Source: Kitagawia praeruptora
Lineage: Eukaryota > Streptophyta > Magnoliopsida > Apiales > Apiaceae
Direction of reading: 5' to 3'
Assembly: GCA_037693485.1 (NCBI GenBank)
Contig: CM075353.1
Location: forward strand, 61,027,501-61,091,500
Length of the DNA: 64,000 nucleotides
The notes under the pieces are model-generated. The model searched no databases. It was not told where the DNA came from and saw only the letters and a list, made by a program, of their open reading frames with translations. Below, piece after piece: positions 46,501 through 57,710 of the stretch; position 1 is the first letter of the stretch, and each line of letters opens with the position of its first letter. Position numbers and translations under genes: made by a program.

Positions 46501-49500
46501 CACAATGATGTATAACCTAAATAATCACTGTTGAGGTGATCAAGTCATACGAAATAATAACTATTTATTCTAGAACATCACAGAAATCATCTCAAGTGAA
46601 AGTATCATGGCTACTCACAAACTTGGTCCCGGCCATCGTCAGAAAATCTTTAGCAATGCAACTAAACCTCGCCATCTAGAATCGTTTATTTTCTTTTATT
46701 TGAAGAAAGTATACAATCTTTATAGTTATAGTCAGCTCTTGGTAACGAGTAATCGCTTTTCTGAATATGAAGCAAGGCCAAGTGCTCTGACACACACTGT
46801 GCCGAGTGATTAGGTGGTTTTGCTTAGTGTTTATGTACAAGTTTTCTCTACGTCAAATCTAGAAAAATTAGTCGAAATCACAGCATCTTATCCTCTGACA
46901 TCAGTTTTTTGCGAGATAGTATAGCCATCTGAAGTTGTATGATTTGCTTTTACAGATAATAAAGAATGAAGATCTCGAGGAACTAAGGGAACTTGGTTCT
47001 GGCACATTTGGTACAGTTTATCACGGAAAATGGAGAGGATCGGATGTCGCCATTAAAAGAATAAAGAAGAGCTGCTTTGCGGGTCGATCATCAGAGCAAG
47101 AGAGATTGGTAGGTACTTTGTATCTTTTACTCGATTTACATCATTTCTAAATTTCTAGTATCCTCTAGTAGATTTTTCACTTTTGAAAGGTCAAAACAAG
47201 TGTTGGAAAATCGTTGGAACTGAATAAGAATCAAGTTATAAACATTGGTTTTAGTAGTTCATTCACATTACCATGCACACACACAGGATCAAGTTCCGCT
47301 ACACTACGTAAGTTTATAATTTACTAAGAAAACAGATAAGATTCACAAAAAATACAAATATGATTCACCTGGTTGAAGTTTGCGGTTAAATTAGTTTTAA
47401 TCTTTGTACACACGCACTTGTGTGTGCGCGCACACACACACACATTAAAAATTCTATTTACCCATTGTTGCTCATGTGAGAGAGTACTTTGTCCTGAGTA
47501 AGATGATATGTATGAGGTTCTGGTTAATCCAACTTCTTGAATTTTAGACGATAGAGTTCTGGCGGGAAGCTGAAATTCTGTCGAAGCTTCACCATCCAAA
47601 TGTAGTGGCATTCTATGGTGTGGTACAAGATGGACCTGGGGGTACATTAGCTACTGTCGCAGAGTTCATGGTTGATGGTTCTCTCAGGCATGTTTTGCTG
47701 CGTAAGGATAGGTAAACTTCCACTTATTGCTCTCAAATATTCATATCTTATTTTCAGATATCTTCTAAGCTAAATGAACGAAAACGCAATCTGACAGTGA
47801 TAGTGCTATCATGTTTATTATATAACTTCCATTCATATAGTTATATTAAACCGTTTCTCCTGACCTATTTCCTTGTGGCCCCAACATCACCAATAACTGT
47901 GATTTGATGCATAGTTTTCATGCTTTTGCTCTTAGGCATCTTGATCACCGGAAGAAACTCATTATTGCCATGGATGCAGCCTTTGGGATGGAGTATTTAC
48001 ATTCAAAAAACATTGTTCATTTTGATTTGAAATGTGATAACTTACTGGTGAACCTAAAAGATCCTTCTCGGCCCATATGCAAGGTTATAATTGGAATTAT
48101 TCATAAATTAAAAGGTTCTGTAATGAAGTTGTGTTCACGGATGATTTGCTTTGTACAAACTGTTATTTTAAGAATGTTACAAGTTAAGTCATCTGTTCAT
48201 CATTGGTTTACTACTACTTTTCAGGTTGCTGATTTTGGTCTATCAAAAATTAAGCGCAACACCTTGGTTTCTGGTGGAGTTAGGGGAACCCTACCTTGGA
48301 TGGCCCCAGAACTGCTGAATGGAAGTAGCAGTAAAGTTTCTGAGAAGGTATGCTGCTGCCATTTCTATCTTATTGATGCATTTGTTAAAACCTGGAATAA
48401 CAATGTATAGAAATTCTCAAAGTAATCGATACTTACGTTATATTAGGAACAAATATGGAATGTAGTTGCAATACACGTGAAAAAGATTGTGGACTCATCC
48501 AAAATACTTGAAAATGTTAATATTTCGGTGTCCAAGATAAAATGCTAGGTTTGTAAAGTTTCCTAGTAGCTGGAAAACTTGTTTTTGTATCTTAAAACAA
48601 CCATTTTCACTAACTAAAGAGTATTCCTCCCTCGCCATATTTAGACTCTTTTGAAATACTTTGGTCAATTGACTTGTTTCAAATTTTTTGTCATTGTTTT
48701 ATAAATATGGATTACATCAAGGTCTTGTAGAATTGTAGTTATTACTGTTTATTAGAAGATTGGTCAATTTGGCTGAAAAATTGTCACAAGGAACATTTAT
48801 AAAGGAAAGAAAAAAGTATGAATATTATGAGTAATAGAAGTTTAATTATTTTTCATTTCTTGTCTGCTCCATATGTAGAGTAGATATGTGATTATGTGAG
48901 CATAGATCTTAAATGAATCTCAAATAATAGTAAGGTACCGGGGTCCCTACATCACTTCCAAGTTCCTTTTCTGAAAATAATTTTCAGTATACTTCTTAAA
49001 GTTTCCTTGCATTATTAAGCAGGTTGACATTTTCTCCTTCGGTATTGTCTTGTGGGAGATTCTCACTGGTGATGAGCCTTATGCAAACATGCACTACGGT
49101 GCAATCATCGGTGAGCATTTTTGTCATTGGTCACTTATAAATTCAGTTAAACTGAAATCTGATTAGTTTTTTGAAGACTTCCAAATAATTTTTTTAATCC
49201 AATTAGATAAACCAATACACCAGGACTTCGTGTTTTTTACTTCTAAGTGGGTAGCTAATTTTTGATATAACACCGCTTTGATGAAAAACCACGTTGTATC
49301 TGCTGGGAACCACCCAATTAAATATCACTTGATTAGGAATAGTGTTATATAGTAATGATGAAATGGAAACAGTTAGCCATTTAGCAAAAAAAAAGGAAAT
49401 GGAAACAGTTGCTGATGGAAAGAAAACAACCCTAGTCTCCTTATCCTTGTCTATTTATACTCTCCTGAAATACCTTTTATGCCTCTCCCTCTTGTTTCTC

Positions 49501-51201
49501 ATTTAACCACTTAATTATTGTTTTCTATTTTCTCTACCAGTGACATATTCTGATAACATGCAGTATCCCATGTGAAATACGTTGTACATTGACACTAATA
49601 CACCAAGATATATACAAAATACCTTATGGCTTGTTTGGGAACATGGAATTCATTTGAAATTATGGATTTGGCACAAATGACATGTTTGGATAATTAAAGT
49701 GATTTGGAATTGATTCAGTTCTAAGACATTCAACTATAAACATTAATGTATGCAAAAAAAAAAAACTATAAACATTAATGTGAGAACTTGAAATGACACC
49801 TTAATGGTGTCATTTGAAATGAATTTTATGTTCCCATACCCTAGGAAGCATGAGTGCGGGTGCGGGTACGGGGGTGCGTAGTGCGGAGATACGGAAATTC
49901 GGCAAATCTAAAAATATGGGGATTCGGGTGCGGGGGGATTCGGCAAATATTAACACATTAAAAATACGTTTTATGTATGTATTTCAAGAGTTTCATTTAA
50001 ATTGAACTAAATGGTCAACTAATTAAGTTCTTTATCATTAATATTACATATCATAATTAGTCAATAACACAACTAATGCATTTTAATGTAATTAATCGAT
50101 TAAGTATTTAAGTATTTACATTATCTTCTCTCACTTGTGAGGAATCCCCAAGAATCGGGTGCGCGGTGCGGCAGGTAAGTGAAGAATCCCTGCTTTCTAG
50201 CCCATACCCAATCTTAAGTTAATTGGCTTAGCAAAAAACAAAAATCTTAAGTTAATTGGCAATTTTTAGCACCGCTGAAGTGTGGGTAGCTAGTGTTGAT
50301 AGAAGACAACATTGATAGAAAAACCACCTGGTATCCCCAAGCGGAGTGTTGATTTATGTTCACACCATCGCCCCACCACACACTTACACACAGTTTGATA
50401 TATGTTGGAGCTTTCAGTTCAGGTTCGCAAAGCAAAATGTCCTAGTGTGCCGCACTTGGATAGGTGATTTTTCGTTAGAGATTATTCATTTTAGATTCTT
50501 AGTTTTAAAACTAGTGGTTCGTATTTTGGTGGCAATTCAAGATGGGTGGTGTATAAAAATGAAAAATTAATCAGTCTTGAGTTTGAACAATTTTTATTAT
50601 TAGTATATCTTTTAGTAAAGTAGCTTCATTAACCATAATGTAGAAAGTAAATCACCGACTTGTCCAACTTGGTTCTACAATTTGGTTGCCATTGTTAAAT
50701 AGTAAGAATTTGGCTTAAATTTTATACTTGATATTAGGATAATTTTTTAAAATGCCCATAAATTCATCGAGGGAGATGTGTAGTTTCTGTTTTATATATG
50801 AATATATAGAAAACTGGGTATTTGCTTAGCTTTTGTAATAGTAATGATATTTTTGTAAAGCTAGCACGGATTCATAAATGGTCAACTCTGAGAGTGTATA
50901 TCCAGTGATTCTATTAGTTGGATTTCTTATTGATACTGCCACGTGTAATCTTCTAATTTAGTCCCGGAGTTTTGACTCCTTGAATTTGGTCTGTTTTCTG
51001 CCATTTTCAGGAGGTATTGTGAATAACACACTAAGACCAGCTATCCCAAGCTCTTGTGATCCTGAATGGAAACGGCTAATGGAGCAATGCTGGGCTCCTA
51101 ACCCTGTGGTTAGGCCGACCTTCACTGAGATTACGAATCGCCTTCGTGTAATGGCTGCAGCTTGCCAAACTAGAGCACACATTCACAAGACATCAAGCTA
51201 G
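43599..51201 (+). CDS. PB1-domain Raf-like protein kinase (MAPKKK, B4-like)
   Basis: Eight coding exons: 43599-46196, 46287-46352, 46956-47108, 47548-47711, 47936-48083, 48225-48347, 49023-49110 and 51011-51201. All introns are GT-AG and the phases match, giving 1176 residues. The ATG at 43599 is used because the frame upstream offers only GTG. Residues about 171-270 form a PB1 domain (KIKVLCSFGGKILPRP, then YQLPGEDLDALVSVS as acidic OPCA motif). A long Ser/Asp-rich linker follows. The kinase domain, about 895-1160, has GSGTFGTVYHG, VAIK (Lys near 922), HFDLKCDN with Phe for Arg of HRD (usual in Raf-like kinases), DFG and WMAPELL. PB1 plus C-terminal kinase fits plant group B Raf-like kinases, B4 being the likely subgroup. 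B4 members in Arabidopsis activate SnRK2 kinases under osmotic stress. All key residues are present, so it is likely functional and cytosolic. Confidence 0.93.
48084..48224 (+). other. In-frame 141-bp kinase intron without stop codons
   Basis: The intron between the HFDLKCDN exon and the DFG exon is exactly 47 codons, with no stop in the coding phase. Retention would insert 47 residues between catalytic loop and activation segment without a frameshift. Confidence 0.8.
49360..49410 (+). mobile_element. Ultra-short poly(A) insertion 1 in kinase intron
   Basis: The 15-bp direct repeat GAAATGGAAACAGTT (49360-49374 and 49396-49410) encloses 21 bp ending TTTAGC, nine A and G. Long direct repeats plus an A tail indicate target-primed reverse transcription. 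Confidence 0.65.
49732..49781 (+). mobile_element. Ultra-short poly(A) insertion 2 in kinase intron
   Basis: The 18-bp direct repeat AACTATAAACATTAATGT (49732-49749 and 49764-49781) encloses ATGC plus ten A. Confidence 0.65.
49833..50208. mobile_element. hAT-type MITE in kinase intron, 360 bp, TSD CCCATACC
   Basis: The element spans 49841-50200. The ends CTAGGAAGCA and TGCTTTCTAG are imperfect inverted repeats, flanked by CCCATACC (49833-49840 and 50201-50208). The arms are rich in GTGCGGGTGCGGG-like sequence. It lies in the 1.9-kb last intron and is not expected to change the protein. Confidence 0.85.
50210..50260 (+). mobile_element. Ultra-short poly(A) insertion 3 in kinase intron
   Basis: The 18-bp direct repeat AATCTTAAGTTAATTGGC (50210-50227 and 50243-50260) encloses TTAGCAAAAAACAAA. 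It begins just after the hAT MITE. Confidence 0.65.
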
Positions 51202-51400
51202 GGTTTATGCATCTCATACTACTTGCCGTAACCGCAATTTCTGTACATGTGGATATTTGAATTTAAGTTGTATTCTGTATAGGCACTTGCATCAAATTGA
51301 TTATATTGAGAGATTTATACTCCCCCATATTTTAGTTTTAATGCCCTTTTTATCGTATCTTACACTATTAGTGTTGCTTTTGGTTTGTTGCAAAATTTTG
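51202..51400 (+). other. Probable 3' UTR of the kinase gene
   Basis: AT-rich sequence after the TAG stop, with TTGTATTCTGTA and other UA-rich motifs but no strong AATAAA near the stop. The end is not defined. Confidence 0.4.
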
Positions 51401-51536
51401 TACAAAGAGCTGCAAATTAGAATAATTTGTTAGTATAAAATGAAGAAATTAAGATTTAATGACACTGGGAAAAAATAAACTTCGTCAGACAAAAAACAAG
51501 ACATGATACTTCGTACAATATTCATACCTCATTATT

Positions 51537-52052
51537 CTAGTCTCCTGGAACGTATATTTCAGCACTGACCTAAAATGTAAGAGACAACATTAAACTAGTA
51601 CTCCGTAGTTTTTGTGAAACAGAACTATGACAACTAAAAGTTTAGATTACAAACCTCTTTTTCTTCGGGCACATACAAAGTTCGACCTCCATATTCTTCA
51701 ATATTGCATTTGAAATTTGAATGCATTCCGAAGAAAATCCTTATCCTATTTGAACAATATCAAACATGACCGTTTCATTCAGCAGTTCTTGTAAACAGAA
51801 AGATACAACTTAAAAGGAACACAAAATAAGAATGATAGTACCAACCACAATGTGCTTGTTGAATCCATCTCCTAGAAAACGCTCCTAATACATTAGAATC
51901 GAAAAAGTTGGTAGCCTCTTTAAACGGAAGTGAACAGTATCCTAATACACACTCCTCTGCAGGAATACTTCAAATTGGGAAATACAATTCAAATGGAAGT
52001 GCTCTTACCCTTTCCAGTATTTTTTGTCGAGTCTACAGTGATCAGCTTTCGC
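51537..52052 (-). pseudogene. Unrecognised three-exon gene end, minus strand
   Basis: Candidate exons 52009-52052, 51655-51745 and 51537-51569 have AG/GT borders and join in one frame: ADHCRLDKKYWKG, then IRIFFGMHSNFKC through IEEYGGRTLYVPEEKE, then VSAEIYVPGD and stop. The peptide looks like a true protein C-terminus, but I do not recognise the family. It follows the IFRD relic on the same strand and may be part of it or a separate captured piece. Confidence 0.4.
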
Positions 52053-52276
52053 AAGGAGAAACGACCAAGCATATATAGCAACAAGAACAACAGGAGCAAC
52101 AACCTTCTCCAAAAATTTCTAAGAGATATGGAATAAAGTATCAAGTTCCATCTATACACAATAAAAACAGTCTGCAATAACAACCTACTCAATAACTCAA
52201 ACAAAGTTTTTTTTTTCTTCTTATTGTTAGTTTTAATGAATTGAAAGATATTTTCACAGGAATACAATATAACCTA

Positions 52277-52735
52277 ACTCAGATATTCCCATATGATTTT
52301 CATTGATCTTTCGGTTTCATCAAAATCATTGTCTCTCACAAAAGTCACAATAGCCAAGCACTCCAAAATCTGTACCATATGAAACAAGTCATACATCACT
52401 AAGAGTAAAAAAATCTTTTACAATATAATGCAGACATAAATAGCAAAAGAGGACATTACTGGTATAGGTTGCGATTTGGTTTTAAGAGCCTGGGGTAGTA
52501 TGCGAAGTGATTCATAGTACATTTCGTTTGCAGAATCTCCCGGTCCAAGAGGTAATGCAAGCAATCCTGCAGATTACAATGCTAAAACTGAAAATTTTGC
52601 TTGCGCAAGTCTGAGCTTAACAAAATACAAATTAGGAGAAGTACAAACCTATGACTTGAGTAGCTAACTTGATCTCCACTGCAGACCCCTTCTTAATGGA
52701 GTTCTCACATCTAGCTTGTTAGTATAGTGAAATAA
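52277..52735 (-). pseudogene. IFRD (interferon-related developmental regulator) family relic
   Basis: Minus-strand exons 52649-52735, 52460-52566 and about 52277-52369 join in frame. They read ENSIKKGSAVEIKLATQVIG, LLALPLGPGDSANEMYYESL and ILECLAIVTFVRDNDFDETE. This is the central ARM-like helical region of plant IFRD proteins, conserved nuclear regulators. The first exon has a TAA just before the conserved part, and the third runs into a stop after IIWEYLS, where family members continue. The N- and C-terminal IFRD regions are absent, so it is a non-functional fragment that kept its introns. Confidence 0.72.
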
Positions 52736-53664
52736 CTGCAACATAATCATTATAAAACCAACATTGTTTAATTCTATTCATCAATGGTATTATGGTAACA
52801 TAAATTAGACTAAAGATCTTAAAATTATTTTAAAATATCTATAAATTTTTATTGAGAAGGAGCTTGTTACTTGTTTTCTACAAGTTCAAGTTCTATATCA
52901 CTTTTAATATTTTAATCAATGCAGTTAAGCCTTCTCCTCTAAGGGCTTTGGCCATAAATACCTCAAAATGCACCCCACCGTTACAAGAATACCCCAAAAT
53001 GATGATGGTGGCCACAAATACTCCGCTATTACGCATTTGAAATAGGGGTAATAGGTTTTATACTAATTACGCATTTTAAAAAGGGGTAATAGGTGAAACA
53101 GTACTTCCCTATTACGCATTTTGAATTGAAAATGGGTAATGCTATTTCGCATTTTAAAAAAGGGTAATAGGAGAAAATTTTATTAATTACCCACATCAGA
53201 AATGCGTAACATGATTTTTTTTGTATTAGCCTTTTGTGAAATGCGTAATTGCTGGGTACTTTTAGCCACCAATTCCAAAAAGTATTATTTTGATACAGAT
53301 TGTTTGATTTTGGTGTATTATTGTCATTCTTTCCTTCTCTAACGGAACCTCTGTAAATATAATACGTAGTAAAAAGCCAACATTAGCTACTACACGTCCA
53401 ACAGAAATTATGTAATTTGTCGTAAAATACAAAAGATCAAAAATAAGAACCTCTTATGAAACAAATTATCTATGCATGAAACCATCTTTACTATCTCTGC
53501 AAAACAAAAACGTAACATGAAACAATATATTACATGAAAAAAATCAATATATCTAAACTCTATATTATTAAAATCGAAATATTAAAATTTGGAACGGTAG
53601 GTAATTGAGCTAAAAATACATCGGAATACAGAAAAAGAATATACTAGAATATAAAACTTACTAG
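52736..53664. other. Degenerate repeat region
   Basis: 52950-53290 contains several copies of GGGTAATAGG and ATTACGCATTT in both directions, and loosely inverted ends (TTTGGCCATAAATACC near 52950, GGTACTTTTAGCC near 53255). It may be an old MITE, but no TSD was found. The rest is featureless. Confidence 0.35.
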
Positions 53665-54461
53665 CTTAAAACCGGGTGAAAATCCAAAATAATACTTTTT
53701 TTAATATTTTTCCCAAAATATCACTTGGCGCAAAAGTTGCCCAAAATCTCAGTTGGAATATGCATTTGCACGATAGGACAACCACGCATATGGACACTGC
53801 GTACACTTTGTTAAAATCAATAATGTGAACGTGAAAAGTAACTATGGTTGCGCATGTGATACATGTACATGCGTATCCTTAACAACTGTTCATCGTCTTC
53901 TACTCATGCCGCAGTCGTTTTACGAGCAAAACGTTGACCAATACGTTCAGTACTTTGCAGACATCGAGCACTAGCATATTATATACCAAAATATTCGCCT
54001 TTTCACCCTCTACATTTCTATACCATTTGATTTTGATTTGTTTTGCCGGAATCGAAATACCCGATTTGAACTTTTTTCCGAGCAAATTTTCCGATTGGTT
54101 TGTCCACGTCCCTGCGGGGGCCATAAATCAACAAATGAAGATGGTAAAGTGGAGAGGATGCTGTGGGCATCGTTTTGGCGTCTTCAGTTTTCGTGGAGGT
54201 TACCGGATGGGGTAGAACTGAGTATGGCGATTTTGAGGCGACCGATAGAGGGAGAGAGACGTCGGAGCTTCGAATGAGATAATGACGTCAGCTGACGTCA
54301 TTGCGCATCTGGGAGATGCGCAATCTCAAAATGCGTATCACGGCTACGCAGACCGCCAATGCGTATGCTCGTTGTTATTTCGGGCACTATTCGCGTGAAA
54401 CGTTATTTTGGGCAGCTGGATGGTGTTTTTGTGTTATTTTGATCATTTTCTCCTTAAAACC
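53665..54461. mobile_element. Mutator-like MITE, 779 bp, 9-bp TSD CTTAAAACC
   Basis: The element spans 53674-54452. Its terminal 22 bp are imperfect inverted repeats sharing CAAAATAA-AC, flanked by CTTAAAACC (53665-53673 and 54453-54461). The interior is rich in ATGCGTA/TACGCAT motifs. A short ORF (53934-54215) is not recognised. Confidence 0.75.
54281..54324. repeat. Double TGACGTCA palindrome joined to an 11-bp stem hairpin
   Basis: ATGACGTCAGCTGACGTCAT (54282-54301) holds two TGACGTCA sites, the core bound by plant TGA/bZIP factors. It overlaps the hairpin ATTGCGCATCT-GGG-AGATGCGCAAT (54300-54324). Both are perfect. Confidence 0.85.
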
Positions 54462-54561
54462 TGTGCGGACTTTTTTTTATATTATATAAAATTTTATTAA
54501 TTCTAATTGAAATTTTAAAGATACAAATTTTCTAGGTTTTTAATTTAAATAATGTGATTTG

Positions 54562-54563
<2 letters not shown>

Positions 54564-54641
<78 letters not shown>
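54564..54641. repeat. (TA)n microsatellite
   Basis: About 39 TA units, forming the left border of the first element in a series. Confidence 0.97.
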
Positions 54642-54644
<3 letters not shown>

Positions 54645-55123
54645 GAGGGATCTGTGGGAAACTCTTTACATGAGTAACTAAGTAACTCACTAACTCCCGT
54701 TAAGTCATATTATTAATTTAGGTTAACTGTCACATGGTATTCGTGCACGTGGTGTTTCAATTTTAAACTGTAATACATAATACCACTTTTACTTTTATAG
54801 AACATCATATTTTTTATGACTTGTAAGTTGTAATTTACTTTTCAAATTCTTTTCGTACAATATTTTTGTAACATCATATTTGTAAATTATTTTTGTTGTT
54901 CTGTATTTTTTTAACACACAAAAAAGAAGTTATAGACATAATAAAGAACAAAAATTGTTTAAAAAAAGTGAAGAACACAAAAAAATACAGAACAAAGAAA
55001 AATAATTACACAACAAGTAAGAATTCATTTATACAATTTTTATTTGTTTAGTGTTCTATGATTTTTAACGGGTAGTACAGTTTTTTTAAAAAAATTTTAA
55101 AATATTTAGTGGGTTGTATATTT

Positions 55124-55327
55124 TTAAATCTTGTATTTTCTTTTTTTTTTTTTTTGCTAGTTGATATATATATTTACCTCTGGGCCAGCTTACGCGCACC
55201 TTGAGGTGTCCCGCTTATGTGCATGCGCTCAGCGGGAGTCGAACCTGGGACCTTGGAGTGGTAAGCTCCTAAAGTCCTGGCCTAACCAGCTGAGACTCCG
55301 CTGCGGGACTTAAATCTTGTATTTTCT
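55124..55327 (-). mobile_element. tRNA-derived SINE, 168 bp, with 18-bp TSD
   Basis: The element spans 55142-55309 on the minus strand. Near its start is a box A-like TCAGCTGGTTAGG, then a box B GGTTCGACTCC, and it ends AACTAGC plus an A tail. The 18-bp direct repeats TTAAATCTTGTATTTTCT flank it (55124-55141 and 55310-55327). The layout matches Au-like plant SINEs, which are transcribed by RNA polymerase III and mobilised by LINEs. Confidence 0.93.
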
Positions 55328-55680
55328 ATGTGTTATGTATTTTGTTAGTAATATCTTTTTTTCTATTGTTTTGTATTTTATTGATTTATTTATTTATTTA
55401 TTTTTCTTTTGTATTTTATGTTTATATAATATTAGAAAAAAGGAATGTGGTATATTTACAAAGTAGGAAAACATTTGAATAAGAAAAATATACAAAACAT
55501 AACAAAATAACATGTTGTAATGAATATAATAAAACAATTTATAAAAATATTTAATCCCACAAAATAGTTTATATTAAATTTTTTGTTTTCATTACATATT
55601 TGATAATATTTTTGTTAAAATAGGTGTATTATGTGTGTTGATTTCGTGAAGTACAAAAAAAAGTGTTGATTTTATTAAAT

Positions 55681-56190
55681 GAATAATTATCAAGTTAATG
55701 AAAAATATTAGTGTGTGAGATGTATTTTAAAATACAGAACATAATTTTTAAATACAAAACATAAATTTGACATAACATAATTTTTAAATACAGAACATAA
55801 TTTTTAATTTGATTAAAATGAATAATTTTTAAGTTGATGTTAATATTAGAATGTGTGATATATTTTTTGTGTGTGTTGTATTTTCCATACCGAACACATT
55901 TTACAACACTATACAGAATATAATTTTAAATATAGAAAATTATTTTTAATTTGACTAAAAGAATAATTATCAAGTTAATGAAAAAATATTAGAGTGTGTG
56001 ATGTATTTTTAAAATACAGAACATATTTTTTAAATAAAAAACATAATTTTTACATAACATAATTTTTAAATACAGAACATAATTTTTAATTTAATTAAAA
56101 TAAATACATTTCAAGTTGAAGTAAATATTAGAATGTGTGATATTTTTTTGGTGTGTGCTGTATTTTCTATACCGAACACATTTTATAGAA
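55681..56190 (+). repeat. 280-bp tandem duplication
   Basis: The copies start at 55681 and 55961 with the same GAATAATTATCAAGTTAATG, and repeated ACAGAACATAATTTTTAAAT motifs occur inside each. Confidence 0.75.
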
Positions 56191-56831
56191 TATATGTTCC
56201 ATTTATTTATATTGAGATATATTAGAATAAAATAACAATGTTTATTTTTTGGTTTGATATTTTTTATGGTTAATTTATATTTTAGAATTTATATTTATGT
56301 GCCATAATTTATAATGTGTTCTGTATTTTTTGTTAGAAAATAATTACAAACTATAGAATTATATGCTAACTCCTCTTATCATTTTTTTTCACATATAACA
56401 TCTAAAATGATGACTTTATTATTTAAGTTGAAATTAGAAAAAAAATGATATTATTAATTTTACAAAAAAATTTATATGTTCTGCATTAAAAATTGTTATA
56501 TTCACTATGTTATTTTAAAAAAAATATCTTTAATATTTAGTTAATTGATTTTTTTTTTATGAAAAGAATGTAGAAAAAGAAAATAAGATGTTAGTTAAGA
56601 AAATAAACACAGCACGTACATATAAGTATCACGTGCATTAGGGTTTTGTTGATTTTATTCATGTGTTTTGATTTTTGTTATAACTGATCTCGTCATAACG
56701 TCGTACATAACCGCAAGAAAGTGTTTCACTTTATTTAATCTCAACCGTTGTTTTTCTTTAATCCAAAGGTCTATATTTAGTTACCAGGTTACCCAATTTT
56801 TTTAGTTCCTAAATGAACCTAAGCCATATAG

Positions 56832-56833
<2 letters not shown>

Positions 56834-56913
<80 letters not shown>
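56834..56913. repeat. (TA)n microsatellite
   Basis: About 40 TA units separating elements 1 and 2. Confidence 0.97.
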
Positions 56914-56915
<2 letters not shown>

Positions 56916-57255
56916 CCTTTGCTCCATACAGAACACTCTTATATAACAAACAATAAAGACACCTTAGATCTATTAGATCCTTTGGCCCCGCCAGGGGCAC
57001 CCAATACAAAAAGTTATTATTTTTTTACCCTCTATCAAGCCAGCAAAAAAAAATTAAAAGTTTATTGTTCATGATGACGTCACTGATGACGTCATCATCA
57101 TGAACAGTAACTTTTTTTTTTTTGAGATGATGGATGGATAGAAGGTAAAAAAATAAGAACTTTTTGTATTGGGTGGTCCCGCCAGGGGCATTGGATCTAT
57201 TAGATCTAAGGTGTTCTTTATTGTTTGTTATATAAAGTGTTTGTTATGGAGTCCA

Positions 57256-57260
<5 letters not shown>
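56914..57260. mobile_element. (TA)n-bordered element 2 of 3, 347 bp MITE
   Basis: The arms are long imperfect inverted repeats: AACAAACAATAAAGA with ATCTATTAGATC on the left, and their complements on the right. Inside are GCCAGGGGCACCCAATAC-type arms and two TGACGTCA sites (57075-57082 and 57087-57094). Confidence 0.75.

Positions 57261-57341
<81 letters not shown>
57261..57341. repeat. (AT)n microsatellite
   Basis: About 40 units separating elements 2 and 3. Confidence 0.97.
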
Positions 57342-57344
<3 letters not shown>

Positions 57345-57710
57345 ATGTGCTCAAATGAGACCCCTCTTATAATGAGACCCTTTCTTATAATGAGTCCCCC
57401 TCATATTTCATCTATTTTAAAGGGCCCCTCTAGGGGCACCCAATACGAAAAAGTCTTATAATTGTACTCTCTATTCATTCATCAAAAAAAAAAAAATTAA
57501 AAAAAATATTTTTTCCCAAAAAAAAAAAATGATGATGTGGCACCCAGTTTTTTTATTTTTTTAAAAAAAAATTTAATTTTTTTTTTTGATGAATGGATAG
57601 AGGATATAATTATAAGCATTTTTCGTATTGGGTGCCCCTGGCGGGGCCCTTTAAAATAAAAGAAATATGAGAGGGACTCATTATAAGAGGGGTCTCATTT
57701 GAGCAGCCCT
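57342..57710. mobile_element. (TA)n-bordered element 3 of 3, 369 bp MITE
   Basis: GCTCAAATGAGACCCCTC and its exact complement form terminal inverted repeats of over 30 bp. The next inner arms carry GGGGCACCCAATACGAAAA, closely matching element 2 in the same relative place, so the two are related. TATATATATG follows directly. Confidence 0.82.

Larger units (their letters stand above)
54642..56833. mobile_element. (TA)n-bordered element 1 of 3, about 2.2 kb
   Basis: It lies between two (TA)n tracts. The left end is GGGGAGGGATCTGTGGGAAA, and both termini carry GTAACTAA/TTAGTTAC motifs facing inward, so weak inverted ends are likely. The interior is AT-rich, holds a 280-bp tandem duplication and a SINE, and has no transposase. 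Confidence 0.5.

Noticed and set aside
48620..48840. Second Stowaway MITE (CCTCCCTCGCC start) in a kinase intron
   Set aside because: Only one weak end is visible, with no inverted partner or TA-bounded hairpin.
55190..55310. tRNA gene on the minus strand
   Set aside because: Box A and box B are present but are followed by a tail and 18-bp target duplications, so it is a SINE.
56809..57461. Ile/Tyr repeat ORFs on both strands
   Set aside because: They are translations of (TA)n microsatellites.
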